Assembly: GCA_963848375.1 (NCBI GenBank)
Contig: CAWKDK010000026.1
Coordinates: 26,689-90,688, forward strand
Direction of reading: 5' to 3'
DNA length: 64,000 nt
Source: JAJPJE01 sp963848375
GTDB lineage: Bacteria > Acidobacteriota > Terriglobia > Terriglobales > Acidobacteriaceae
Shown: piece by piece, positions 20,680 to 29,180 of the stretch
How positions within the stretch are numbered: the first letter of the stretch is position 1
Layout: each line of letters begins with the position of its first letter
Translations under genes and position numbers: made by a program
Notes under the pieces: model-generated
Databases searched by the model: none
The model's input: only the letters and a program-made list of their open reading frames with translations
Told to the model about the DNA's origin: nothing

Positions 20680-20764
20680 ATGTTCGCCACGATGGAGTCA
20701 GAGTGTCTTCCAAATTCACCTGCACTTCCTCGGCGGACGCCACATGGCGAGGCCTTCCGGCTAG
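20677..20764 (+). pseudogene. Remnant of a second HIT gene (3' end)
   Basis: The stretch reads SVFQIHLHFLGGRHMARPSG-stop in one frame, matching the HIT gene C-terminus SVFHIHLHLLGGRYMAWPPG at 19914-19975. DNA similarity extends about 25 bases further upstream with one missing base. Many differences fall at third codon positions, so this is an old diverged copy rather than an assembly duplicate. It sits between the ASPIC remnant and the end of the intact CRTAC1 gene. Confidence 0.7.
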
Positions 20765-20795
20765 GCAAGCTGGCAAAGTAGAAGAACTCGTGTAA

Positions 20796-22794
20796 CTACT
20801 GTGGAGGTTCGGTGATCGTTAGGGTCCGATTGATGCTGCAGATCTTTCGTAAGAATCTGCTTGGTTCCAGAGGGCCAATCGACTTCGATGCTCTCAATCT
20901 TGGTCGCAGTTCCCAAACCAAAATAGAGCGGCAGGACGCTCTGTGCCAGATATCCGGCCTTTCCGTCGTTGTATTTAGTGAAGACTTGGCTCCCTTGCTT
21001 CACTCGAATGGTGGCGCCTAGGCCATTGCGATTCGATTTGGTACCGTTCAGCACAATTTTTAACCAATGAATCTGTTTAAGCTGGGCGAGGTTGCTGATC
21101 AGTAACATCGGTCCCGAGTTGTAGTCGTTCGTAACGATGTCAAGGTCGCCATCATTATCAATATCAAACATCGCTGAAGACCGACTGGAGAGACTTCCCA
21201 TGACTTTCAAAGTTCCCTCGGTACGTCCGCCGCAGGCCCGCTCGGCCTGCACCGATGCACCGGCAGAACCGCAATCGAAAGAGAACCAATAGGTGTGCGT
21301 GCGATTGTCGCGACGCGGTTCGATTCCAAGTATGAATTCGGAATCCAAGAAGCCTTCTCCGCGGTTGTTTAGCAGCATAGAATTGATGCCATAGCGGAAC
21401 GGAAAGCCCATGCCTGCTGTAACGAAAACGTCGTCCCATCCATCGGCGTTCACGTCCCCCACGCTCACTCCCCATGGCCAGTACGTTTCTAAGCCTAATG
21501 GATCCGATATCTCCTTGAATTTCCCATTGCCCAGATTGTGATAAAACGCGTTTCCGAAAATGCTCTTTTCTCCGCCGGGTCGATTCGCGTCTTCCGGCAT
21601 TCCGCCTCGCAGGTAGTCGGCAGGATATTTCATGTCAGCTTTCAGCTTTTCTCGATCCGGACCCACCTCCTGGCTCATATCTGAATGCATGTCGGTTACG
21701 AGTAAGTCCATTCTTCCGTCATTATCGAAATCAAAGAACTTGATTCCCATTGAACCCCAAGGTGTCTTGGCAAAATATTCATCGGTTTTGTCGACGAACT
21801 TCTTCCCGCCGACATTCTCGAAGTAGTGATCGTCCCCCTGCATGTTCAGGAAGTAGAGATCCGGGAAGCCATCACCATTCAAGTCCGCGAAAGTCGCGTC
21901 ACCTGTCCAGGTATTCATCTGCAGGCCCACTTCGGTGGTAACGTCGCGAAACTTTCCGTGTCCCAAATTCTTATAAAGCACAGAATGTTCGAAGCGCTCC
22001 GGATGCAGGTGCCCGGAAAACGCATCCACGAAACCGACATACGCGCCGTCGGAGCCCTTCTCGTTCGATGTGTATTGACCGACATTGCAGACCACCAGAT
22101 CGATCAGGCCGTCATTGTCGTAGTCGACAAAAAACGCGCCAGAGGTGTGTGCCACATCATTGATGCCTGATTCGGCGGTGATATCCGTGAAACGCCCGTG
22201 TCCATCATTCTTGAAGAGAAACACTCCACCCATAACGGTGGTAATCACAAGATCTTGTATGCCACGATTCTCAATGTCACCGAACGCAGCACCTATGCTT
22301 ACGACTCCCGGCAGCGCAATGCCTGCTTCCTGGGTGATGTTCTTGAACTTGCCGTTGCCTAGATTCTTCCAAAGTTCATTCCCGCCGATCTGGCTAAGAA
22401 AAAGGATGTCGTACAAACCATCTCCATCGACGTCTGCTACTGCCAAAGCGCTGCCATGGTCGTAGTGCGTAGCCTTGGCACTCTGCAACTGATCGGCGAC
22501 CGCGTGATGCTGAAACGTAATACCACTCTCTGCGACCTTATCCGTAAACTGAAATCCGTAAAACACCTTGAAGTCTTTTTCCGTCTGCAACTGCACCTTT
22601 TGGCGCAGAATGAGCGTGTCGGTCCCGAAGTCCGGATCGGGAACACTGTATCCGCCAGCTACGGAACCGTGATTCATGGACTGCATCGGGTCATCAGCTG
22701 CGTCTAGCAGAGAGCAGAAGAGGCACAGACCCATGATCGTTAACAGAACCGTGTGGAACTTCGAAAAGTGCATTATTCCTTTGTTTCCGGCCAT
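20796..22794 (-). CDS. CRTAC1-family FG-GAP/ASPIC-UnbV secreted protein (C-terminal frameshift)
   Basis: As written the frame runs to 20761 (677 residues) but its last 29 residues look wrong. Removing one base near 20835 gives INRTLTITEPPQ and a stop at 20796, the normal end of an ASPIC/UnbV domain, for 665 residues. The start is 22794, or the second ATG at 22773, which gives a cleaner signal peptide (HFSKFHTVLLTIMGLCLFCS). FG-GAP-like repeats include DVDGDGLYDILF, DYDNDGLIDLVV, DLNGDGFPDLYF, DFDNDGRMDLLV and DIDNDGDLDIVT. Predicted extracellular propeller; ligand unknown. Unlike the first copy it has no TPR gene beside it. Confidence 0.87.
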
Positions 22795-23079
22795 TTCTGA
22801 ATAGGTGGTCGGAGATTAATGAAATTTGAGAAGAATTTTGTTCTGATAAAAAAAGGATAATACCGCGGTAGGAGCTTGGGACTTGCGACTCTGGAGAGCC
22901 TTTACAAATATTTACATTGCAATGTGGATGCTTATCGCGCTCGGCCTTCGTTGCGGTACCGCGCGGCAAACCTTAAATTAGGCAGATTTGTGGTTACGCA
23001 CACCACCACACACTACATCTCCGATTTGGAGGCGCGCAATCATTTAGCAATCGCGTCACATGACATCACGCCTAAATAA
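22795..23079. other. Promoter region of the second CRTAC1 gene
   Basis: 285 bp with no credible gene. It contains the A/T-rich TACAAATATTTACA (22903-22916) and ATTGCAAT (22915-22922), a perfect 8-bp palindrome. These are possible regulatory sites; no clear -35/-10 pair could be assigned. Confidence 0.3.
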
Positions 23080-23286
23080 TCATGCCGCGCGCTGCAACTC
23101 CTGCAAGTGATCCTCGGCGCGATTGAAGCAGTAGTCTGAATCCTCACTCACCGGGCTTTCGAAAATCTGCTTTTCTTCCCCATTTACCATTTTGCGAATG
23201 ACGTAGCGAAATCCGGTTCGGACTCGCGAACTGGGATCGATGAAATCAACCACTTCCGCGACGTATGGCTCTCGCGTGATCTTCAT
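23080..23286 (-). CDS. Small conserved-looking cytoplasmic protein of unknown function
   Basis: 68 residues with AGAGGTGG just upstream of its ATG. It has mixed charge, one aromatic beta-rich region (RTGFRYVIRKMVNGEEKQIF) and a C-terminal helix (CFNRAEDHLQELQRAA). There is no signal peptide and I do not recognise the family. It stands alone between two divergent promoter regions. Confidence 0.65.
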   Translation of the reverse strand: MKITREPYVAEVVDFIDPSSRVRTGFRYVIRKMVNGEEKQIFESPVSEDSDYCFNRAEDHLQELQRAA

Positions 23287-23442
23287 TGGCCACCTCTAAA
23301 AGACGATTGGGTTGGATTGCTCAACGCGGCTTTTGGTTGTTTTTGCTACATCCTGTGTGCAGCTCTGCCTAAGGGTCATCTCACCCTTGAACGACAAAGC
23401 AGACATGCCAGTTCTTCGGCCTTGTAGAATCTCCCCGCGACC

Positions 23443-24636
23443 ATGACATCCAATCTCACACGACGAACCTTCGTCTCTTCGCTAGCAGCTCTTGCAATCG
23501 CGCGCTTAGTGCCAAGGGCATTCGGCCAAACCACCCAGATGAGCGCCAAGGAATTGGCTGACGCGGCGCGCGCCGAGGCCGCCCACGAAGGAGACGCGCC
23601 CGATCAAGCTCCCCCTCTGGCTCATCTCGCGCCCTCTCTCAAGCCATCCGCCGTGAAGAAAGCTATGGAGAAGGTCGCCGATTGGGAACTCGCTCGCTCT
23701 CAGCCCTACTTCAATCAGGACTGGACCTACGCGGCTCTCTACACCGGCTTTATGGCAGCCTCGGTTGCCACGGGAAACAATGCCTATCGTGACGCCATGC
23801 TCGCCATGAGCAACAAGTTCGATTGGAAGCTAGGGCCGCGCGTCGAACATGCTGACGATCAGTGTATCGGCCAGACTTACCTCGCCCTCTATTCGCAGTA
23901 TCGCGACTCGAAGATGATCGCACCCTTGCGCGCTCAGTTTGACTCCATCCTCGCGCTGCCCCCCGCTCCCGATGACAAGCTTCCCTGGTGGTGGTGCGAC
24001 GCATTATTCATGGCGCCGCCTGTCTGGGCCGGTCTGGCCCACGCCACGGGTGAGCGCAAGTATTTGGACTTCGTGAATCGCGAGTGGTGGCGCACCTCGG
24101 CCCGTCTCTACGACCCTGAGCATCATCTTTTCTATCGCGACGCGAGTTTCCTCTCATTGCGAGAAACAAACGGGAAGAAAGTCTTCTGGTCACGGGGCAA
24201 TGGCTGGGTGATGGCGGGACTAGTTCGTGTTATGGAAACTCTGCCGGCGAATGATCCCGATCGCGCCCGCTACCTCGAGCAGTTCAAGCAAATGTCGGCA
24301 GCGATTCTCGCACTGCAGGGAAACGACGGCCTTTGGCGCTCCGGATTGCTCGATCCAGCGTCGTACATGCTGCCCGAAATCTCGGGCTCATCCTTCTTTA
24401 CGTATGCGATGGCATGGGGCGTGAACAATGGCATCCTGGATCGGAAGACATACGAGCCGGCAGTGGCTCGCGCATGGAAAGGACTTCTGCAGCACGTCTA
24501 CGAAGACGGGCGCCTTGGATCGATCCAGCAGGTGGGAGCTGGACCGGCGCATTTCAAGCCGACTTCATCGTACGTTTATGGTGTGGGCGCTTTCCTGCTC
24601 GCCGGATCGGAAATAATCAAGCTCCAGAAAAATTGA
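23443..24636 (+). CDS. Tat-exported GH105/GH88-type unsaturated glucuronyl hydrolase
   Basis: 397 residues. The signal has TRRTFVSSLAAL with paired Arg, indicating Tat export. The (alpha/alpha)6 domain (about 65-395) matches GH105 (YteR/YesR). EHADDQCIGQTY carries the catalytic Asp near residues 138-139, and WSRGNGWVMAGLVRVME is the family substrate loop. These enzymes hydrate the unsaturated galacturonyl or glucuronyl residue left by polysaccharide lyases, releasing rhamnose or similar. No lyase gene lies in the window, so the substrate (pectin-derived or other) is open. No Shine-Dalgarno is obvious at the ATG. Confidence 0.9.
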   Translation: MTSNLTRRTFVSSLAALAIARLVPRAFGQTTQMSAKELADAARAEAAHEGDAPDQAPPLAHLAPSLKPSAVKKAMEKVADWELARSQPYFNQDWTYAALYTGFMAASVATGNNAYRDAMLAMSNKFDWKLGPRVEHADDQCIGQTYLALYSQYRDSKMIAPLRAQFDSILALPPAPDDKLPWWWCDALFMAPPVWAGLAHATGERKYLDFVNREWWRTSARLYDPEHHLFYRDASFLSLRETNGKKVFWSRGNGWVMAGLVRVMETLPANDPDRARYLEQFKQMSAAILALQGNDGLWRSGLLDPASYMLPEISGSSFFTYAMAWGVNNGILDRKTYEPAVARAWKGLLQHVYEDGRLGSIQQVGAGPAHFKPTSSYVYGVGAFLLAGSEIIKLQKN

Positions 24637-24709
24637 TTCAGCCCGCCGTAAGGGCCACGGCAGGTCGGCGCCAGCCTGCGTCGAGCGCCCGATTAAGATC
24701 GCGATGCGA

Positions 24710-25375
24710 TCAGTCTGCTTCGGCAGCCGTTCCGTGACGCCGCAGCAGCGACGGCAGATTCTGCGAGAACGCGGAGCGCGGCAGCACCATATCGCAACCG
24801 GCTTCCTGCGCCTTCATCTTCAACTCGCCCTGCACATGCGAAACAAAACCGATGATCGCCGTTCCCTTTTTCAGTTCTTTTTTCAGCTTGGGGATGATCG
24901 TCAGCGGCTTGGCGTTGATGTTATTCAGGTCGATGATGATGAGCGACGGTTTTTCATCGCCATTGTTTTTCACGCGATCGAGAATGTCTTTGTCGGTCTT
25001 CACGAACTCGACTTTTACATTCAGCTTGCGCGCCACTTCCTGGATCTTCGCCAGGAAAAACAGGTCGTCGACGAAAGCGAAAATTTTCGGCGCCGCATTC
25101 TCATCCTTGTGAACCACGGGTTCGATATCCGGATGTATGTAAGGAGTTGCGACTGCCGGGCCGCGTCCGCGGGATCGGCCGCCGGAAAAATCCTGCTGGC
25201 CATTGCGATAGCTGTGATCCATGGGACGGGTGAAGACTTGGTTTTGCTGGTTATTGCGGCTGTTGTTATGACCGGGTCCGGAATGTCCCGGCCGGCCGGG
25301 CGCACCCCTGCGTCCACGGCGCCGCCTCCCTTTCCCTCCCGAGGAACCGGAGGGATTGTTCGGTCCAATATTCAT
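24710..25375 (-). CDS. Gly/Arg-rich basic N-terminus fused to a receiver-like domain
   Basis: 221 residues in two parts. Residues 1-75 are low complexity, rich in Gly, Arg, Asn and Gln with RGR and GR runs (KGRRRRGRRGAPGRPG), like nucleic-acid-binding RGG tails. Residues 92-215 resemble a CheY-like alpha/beta fold: hydrophobic strand APKIFAFVDD, central LIIIDLNN with an Asp at the phospho-acceptor position, then TAIIGFVSHV and CDMVLPRSAF. The acidic pair of true receivers is only partly present (VDD) and the usual C-terminal Lys is replaced by Arg. It may be an atypical or non-phosphorylated receiver attached to an RNA- or DNA-binding tail. Function is inferred. Confidence 0.75.
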   Translation of the reverse strand: MNIGPNNPSGSSGGKGRRRRGRRGAPGRPGHSGPGHNNSRNNQQNQVFTRPMDHSYRNGQQDFSGGRSRGRGPAVATPYIHPDIEPVVHKDENAAPKIFAFVDDLFFLAKIQEVARKLNVKVEFVKTDKDILDRVKNNGDEKPSLIIIDLNNINAKPLTIIPKLKKELKKGTAIIGFVSHVQGELKMKAQEAGCDMVLPRSAFSQNLPSLLRRHGTAAEAD

Positions 25376-25775
25376 ATTTTTCTCTTTGCTGTAGTTACCG
25401 CTGTCGCGGTGAAATTCTTGTACCTATCAGGTCCACGAACACGCACCTTCGCGCTCGTTGCAGCGTGGGCAGACTGCGTTCTGGAACTCTGTTCTCTTCT
25501 GATGTTCTGTTCTCGACCGCCTAGCGCCTGGATGTTCGCGCTTGAATCGCCAGAACGGGAGTAGCAACGGAAGACATCCGTGATGTTACCCGTCAGCCTT
25601 GTGGAAGTGCAAGATGAAAACGACTTTCAATCCGCAGGCTTTTCTGGCAGGTCTCTCGCCCGGGAACTACGGGACTCTTTTACCGCCCCACTCCTTGATT
25701 ATACCTCACCTCGACCAAATGCCCCGACTTCGACCTACGCCCGTTTAGATGCAAACACCGGCAGACGCGAACTAA
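25376..25775. other. Intergenic region, no confident gene
   Basis: 400 bp. A 44-codon plus-strand ORF at 25614-25748 (start MKTTFNPQAFLAGLSPGNYG) has protein-like composition and GGAAG upstream, but no family was recognised and it is not listed as a gene. The part next to 25375 is the leader of the receiver-fusion gene. Confidence 0.35.
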
Positions 25776-26186
25776 TCATTTATCCACGGCGACCGGCTTA
25801 TCGGGGAGAAAAACACTCAGCGTGGCGTGGCAATCTTTTTGACTGTCCAGCAGCACCGTGTTGCTTCGCCCTTGATAATCCGCGTTGAACTGCAGCACAT
25901 CTCGCGGCCGCTCGGGCAGGCCCGTAAAGCGCGCTTTACCATCCACATTGGTGCCGACTTCGAGATCCAGTTTCTTCACGCCGGCAAATCCGGAGCGGAT
26001 TCGTGTGCTGATGTTTGCCTTATAAATCGCATGATGCCCGGAATCCATCACCGTGATGTCTGCCGTGCACGAGCCCATGGCGGCATCGATCACCGGGACC
26101 TCATTGGTGCCAGCCTGAGCACCCGCGGATACTCTCGCCGCTATCAACAGAATCAAAAATATTCTTGTTCTCATCGGGAATTTCAC
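25776..26186 (-). CDS. Secreted protein of unknown function
   Basis: 136 residues with a signal peptide (RIFLILLIAARVSAGAQA). The start is GTG at 26186 or ATG at 26174; the latter gives the tighter signal. The mature part is beta-rich with three Cys and reads like a small carboxypeptidase-regulatory or Ig-like fold (LDLEVGTNVDGKARFTGLPE, then DVLQFNADYQGRSNTVLL). It follows the FecR-like gene 18 bp downstream on the same strand, so they probably form an operon. Family not identified. Confidence 0.6.
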   Translation of the reverse strand: MKFPMRTRIFLILLIAARVSAGAQAGTNEVPVIDAAMGSCTADITVMDSGHHAIYKANISTRIRSGFAGVKKLDLEVGTNVDGKARFTGLPERPRDVLQFNADYQGRSNTVLLDSQKDCHATLSVFLPDKPVAVDK

Positions 26187-26204
26187 GAAATTAGAGCGAC
26201 CGCC

Positions 26205-26858
26205 TCAATCGCAGCTGCCATCGCTACTGATGGGGCCGCCCGCAACGTTGCACTTCGAACCGCCGCCGTTGGAACCGCCTCCATGCGCTGCCACCAGGGC
26301 GATAATCGCCGCTCCTCCGCCTCCGGCGGCCGCATAGTAAGCAGCTTTCGGAACTCCGCCCGTCTTCAGGTAAGCGAGTGGTTTGCGGCGCGATTCATCC
26401 AGCTCCACGACCTGGCCCTTGACCGCGGCCACGTCGCTCGGTCCGCCGGTCACGTTGATGCTTCCCTCGAGAACGGTCGCGTACCCGCGCAGATCGTGCC
26501 ACGTTACTTCGTACTTAGTCTGCGCAGTGGTCGGCGTGATCGTGAAATGATGAACCTTCGTCGCCATGGAACTCTTCGTGTCAATCGTCGCGCTACCAGC
26601 AAGCAGCATGATTGCGTGCGCGTCATATTCCGCTTCCGACTCGCTGCCCATGGTCACAGCGTCGTTTCCATTGTTTAGATGGACAACCGATTTCGCGGGG
26701 ATACGCAGCTTATCGCCAGGCAGGACCTCTTGCGCCAGAGCCGGATATCCGTTCACAGTGACTCCAGGACCTGCATAAAGCATGGCTGCTCCGCCGGCCG
26801 CAAACAGCTGGCAACACAGCAGACCCACGGCTCCTGCTACCTGGAATGCACGGAACAC
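26205..26858 (-). CDS. Secreted FecR-like protein with Gly-rich C-terminal segment
   Basis: 217 residues from GTG at 26858. A signal peptide (residues 1-24) is followed by a region resembling FecR/iron-dicitrate-type beta domains (VTVNGYPALAQEVLPGDKLR, then AEYDAHAIMLLAGSATI). A hydrophobic Gly/Ala-rich stretch (AAGGGGAAIIALVAAHGGG) near 180-200 may be a membrane anchor, and a short Cys-containing tail follows. No sigma or TonB partner is adjacent, so a role in FecIR-type signalling is not supported. It is likely an envelope protein co-transcribed with the next small secreted protein. Confidence 0.6.
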   Translation of the reverse strand: MFRAFQVAGAVGLLCCQLFAAGGAAMLYAGPGVTVNGYPALAQEVLPGDKLRIPAKSVVHLNNGNDAVTMGSESEAEYDAHAIMLLAGSATIDTKSSMATKVHHFTITPTTAQTKYEVTWHDLRGYATVLEGSINVTGGPSDVAAVKGQVVELDESRRKPLAYLKTGGVPKAAYYAAAGGGGAAIIALVAAHGGGSNGGGSKCNVAGGPISSDGSCD

Positions 26859-26959
26859 ACGTCACCCTGATGGAGGCCACATACCTCCAGCTCAATGCTA
26901 GGGTGCTATTCACTGGAAGGTCAACGGTACTGGAGCCTGAGAGTAACCCAGTTGATAAC

Positions 26960-27454
26960 TCAGACCACGAGTTCGGATCCGCAGCAGGCCACTCTGCCGA
27001 GCTGCGGGGAGGCGAGATGGAGAAGATTCTTTACGCTGCCTTCGCTTGCCCGTTTGTCGAGTCTCTTCTTCTCTGGATTCGTCAACCCTGCATTCGCGGT
27101 GATATTCAAGCCGAGCAACCGAAACCACTTCGATTCCGGCTCATCCTTGAAGCCCATGAAATCGGGCAAGGTTGCTGCCATTGCTGCCAGCCCCATATCG
27201 ATTCGCAAGTGCGTGGGCAGATCGATCACCTTAGCAACACCGCCGGGAAAATCCGTCATGAGCGTTGTCCCCAGTTCCGCTGAGCCGCACATCAGGGAAC
27301 CCAGCGCAGCCCTCTTATTCCGCCGCCAAAAGGCCGCAGTCATGACAAAGAAAGCTCCTACTGTGATGTAGTCGATGATGGCGTGAGCCGTGGGCGAGAT
27401 GATGCTCGGCATCCGGTTCGTCGCAGCAGCCACTCCGCGTTGCAACAGGGCCAT
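26960..27454 (-). CDS. Integral membrane protein of unknown function
   Basis: 164 residues. GGAGG lies 6 bases before the ATG, a strong start. Three to four hydrophobic segments are visible (around 20-40, 48-65, 85-100 and 118-130) with SPTAHAIIDYITVGAFFVMT as the first. The C-terminus is cytoplasmic-like and basic. The SPTAH...DY pattern recalls small SPW-type membrane proteins, but I cannot name a family firmly. Confidence 0.65.
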   Translation of the reverse strand: MALLQRGVAAATNRMPSIISPTAHAIIDYITVGAFFVMTAAFWRRNKRAALGSLMCGSAELGTTLMTDFPGGVAKVIDLPTHLRIDMGLAAMAATLPDFMGFKDEPESKWFRLLGLNITANAGLTNPEKKRLDKRASEGSVKNLLHLASPQLGRVACCGSELVV

Positions 27455-27503
27455 GGTGATCCTCCGCGTGAAAAGATGCGGCCCGGTTACAGAAGGTGGC
27501 TGT

Positions 27504-28832
27504 CTACGAAACGGTCACGGATTTCTTTCTTGCCAAAGCGCGTTGCAAGGTTTGATCGAGCGCCGCTTTGGCCTTCTGATAGTCGGCTTGTGAAATGCTT
27601 CCCTGCTGAAGCTCGACTTCCAACTGGAACAGCTCTTCTTTTAGCGCCTCGAGAATCATCTGCGAGCGATCCGCCGGTGCAGCAGTTGCAACGGGAACAG
27701 CCGCCGCGGAAATCACTGGTCTTGGCGCGACTTCAATTCCGTCACCGATCTCGTCTACTTCAACCGCACCCGCAGGCGCGCTCTTCGATCGTGAAACCGC
27801 CAGGTACCCGCCGCCCGCCAGCACTACTCCCAGTGCGCCGAGAATTATCCAACGATACTTCGACAGCGGGTCGGGAGTGTCGATCGGGCGTCCCAAACCT
27901 CCGCCCGGACGATTATCCGGCGCTGCGCCACCGCCCTGCATCCCGACTTGTCCATTCGGCGCTGGCGCTTGTTCGGCCTCATCCTTCAGCAAGCCCGTGC
28001 CTTTAACACGGAAGCTGAGATCGCTTCCCGCCTTCGCCTGCGTCGAAACTTCCACCAGGGCATCTCCGCCCTGCGGATCGTTCATCGTCGAAAATGCCCC
28101 CGGATTCTTCGCCTCGAAGGTCATCGACTTCGGCATCATCACCACGAAGTGCTGCATGTCGCTGAAGATCTTCGGCGTGAATGTCAGCTCGCCGCTATAG
28201 GGCAGATGATACGCAATCTGAAAACGCGTCTCGCCCGGCCGCAGTGGAAACGCGAAGTAATAAGTCCCCTTCTGTTTATCGTCGGGCACCGGCATCGAAC
28301 TAACCGGCATTCCATTCGGCGCCTGTGCCACTGCTTCGTCGATTTGCGCTCCTTCAGGTAGGCTGAACGCATAGCCTCGATCGGTGTTGAGCGTGCGCGG
28401 CGGAGTCGAATCGTTTTTCACGGCGAGCAGTTGCATCACCTGCAGCGCGCCACTATCGCTCTGCACGCGCATGACGCTCACCGCTGTGCTGACCGGTAGA
28501 TTCTTCGCAACGTCATACACGGTGATATCCACCGTGCTCACATTCGGTCCCACCGGTCCGCTCTGCGGAAAGTAGTTCACGCCATCATGCGTGACTCGCA
28601 CTAGGTGAGGCGTCCCATTGCTCTCAAAGCTGAAGGAGAATTTTCCCTGTGCATCGGTCTTGCTGCGCGCCGCTTCCTGCATTCCCTGCGAGAGCGATAG
28701 CAATGCGACGTCATCGCCGGCGGCTGGTTTGCCGGTGGTCGCATTCGTGACCGTACCGCCCAAAGTTGCGGCCGATGCCGTCATGCTTGCGGCGAGCAAC
28801 AAAACGGCCGCCAATGTGTACCGTGCTTTCAA
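27504..28832 (-). CDS. Membrane-anchored carboxypeptidase-regulatory-like protein of the ccm cluster
   Basis: 442 residues from TTG at 28832, chosen because GGAG lies 6 bases upstream and because it opens a clean signal peptide (KARYTLAAVLLLAASMTASA). An Ig-like carboxypeptidase-regulatory domain (about 22-100) and a beta-rich middle region (about 130-290) follow. After a Pro/Gly-rich linker comes one membrane helix (WIILGALGVVLAGGGYLAV) near 340. The cytoplasmic tail ends in a helix pair (ALKEELFQLEVELQQGSISQ) similar to the small coiled-coil protein next door. It is last in a minus-strand cluster with ccmF and ccmH, so a role in cytochrome c maturation or its quality control is inferred. 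Confidence 0.75.
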   Translation of the reverse strand: MKARYTLAAVLLLAASMTASAATLGGTVTNATTGKPAAGDDVALLSLSQGMQEAARSKTDAQGKFSFSFESNGTPHLVRVTHDGVNYFPQSGPVGPNVSTVDITVYDVAKNLPVSTAVSVMRVQSDSGALQVMQLLAVKNDSTPPRTLNTDRGYAFSLPEGAQIDEAVAQAPNGMPVSSMPVPDDKQKGTYYFAFPLRPGETRFQIAYHLPYSGELTFTPKIFSDMQHFVVMMPKSMTFEAKNPGAFSTMNDPQGGDALVEVSTQAKAGSDLSFRVKGTGLLKDEAEQAPAPNGQVGMQGGGAAPDNRPGGGLGRPIDTPDPLSKYRWIILGALGVVLAGGGYLAVSRSKSAPAGAVEVDEIGDGIEVAPRPVISAAAVPVATAAPADRSQMILEALKEELFQLEVELQQGSISQADYQKAKAALDQTLQRALARKKSVTVS

Positions 28833-28853
28833 TGAGAACTCCAATCGTTTTTC

Positions 28854-28893
28854 GGGTGCCCGGTCCTTTCCTTCCGTTGGAAAGGGCCGGAAC
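28854..28893. repeat. Dispersed hairpin repeat, third copy
   Basis: GGGTGCCCGGTCCTTTCC, a 7-base loop, then GGAAAGGGCCGGAAC. The stem CCGGtCCTTTCC/GGAAAGGgCCGG has a single T-G mismatch that is also present in the copy at 8248-8271. It lies just past the stop of the small ccm-cluster gene (minus strand) and before the next gene. Confidence 0.65.
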
Positions 28894-28897
28894 GAGT

Positions 28898-29177
28898 CTA
28901 TGTTCGCGCGGCTTTTTCCAGTCGCTCGATTTCCGAAAGCACACCGGCGGCTTCTTCTTCCAGCGAGGCGCGCATGCCCTGGTAATCAGCCTCGGGGAAC
29001 TTTCCAGCCTTGAATTCAAAATTCAGGTCGCGAAGATTGTCGTAGACGGTTTCTTTTCGTTCGCGCAGGAACGCCAGTCGCGTCTTCTCCGTCGACGCCT
29101 CCAGATGTTGTGCAGGAGACGAAAACGAATACGAGCACGCCTACCGTCAACAGCACGCAAGCTAGTCCTAGCATCAT
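28898..29177 (-). CDS. Small membrane-anchored coiled-coil protein in the ccm cluster (frameshift)
   Basis: The C-terminal frame (EKTRLAFLRERKETVYDNLR, then FKAGKFPEADYQGMRASLEE) has no start codon before an upstream stop. Removing one base in the AAAA run at 29122-29125 joins it to an ATG at 29177 followed by a membrane helix (MLGLACVLLTVGVLVFVFV). The result is 92 residues: one N-terminal helix plus a cytoplasmic coiled coil. It starts 3 bp after the ccmH stop. Size and position suggest a truncated CcmI-like assembly factor, inferred from context, since no TPR part is present. Confidence 0.7.
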
Positions 29178-29180
29178 CGG

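Noticed and set aside
25580..25888. 102-codon plus-strand ORF in the gap beside the receiver-fusion gene
   Set aside because: It overlaps the 3' end of the secreted-protein gene on the other strand and has no ribosome site or family features.
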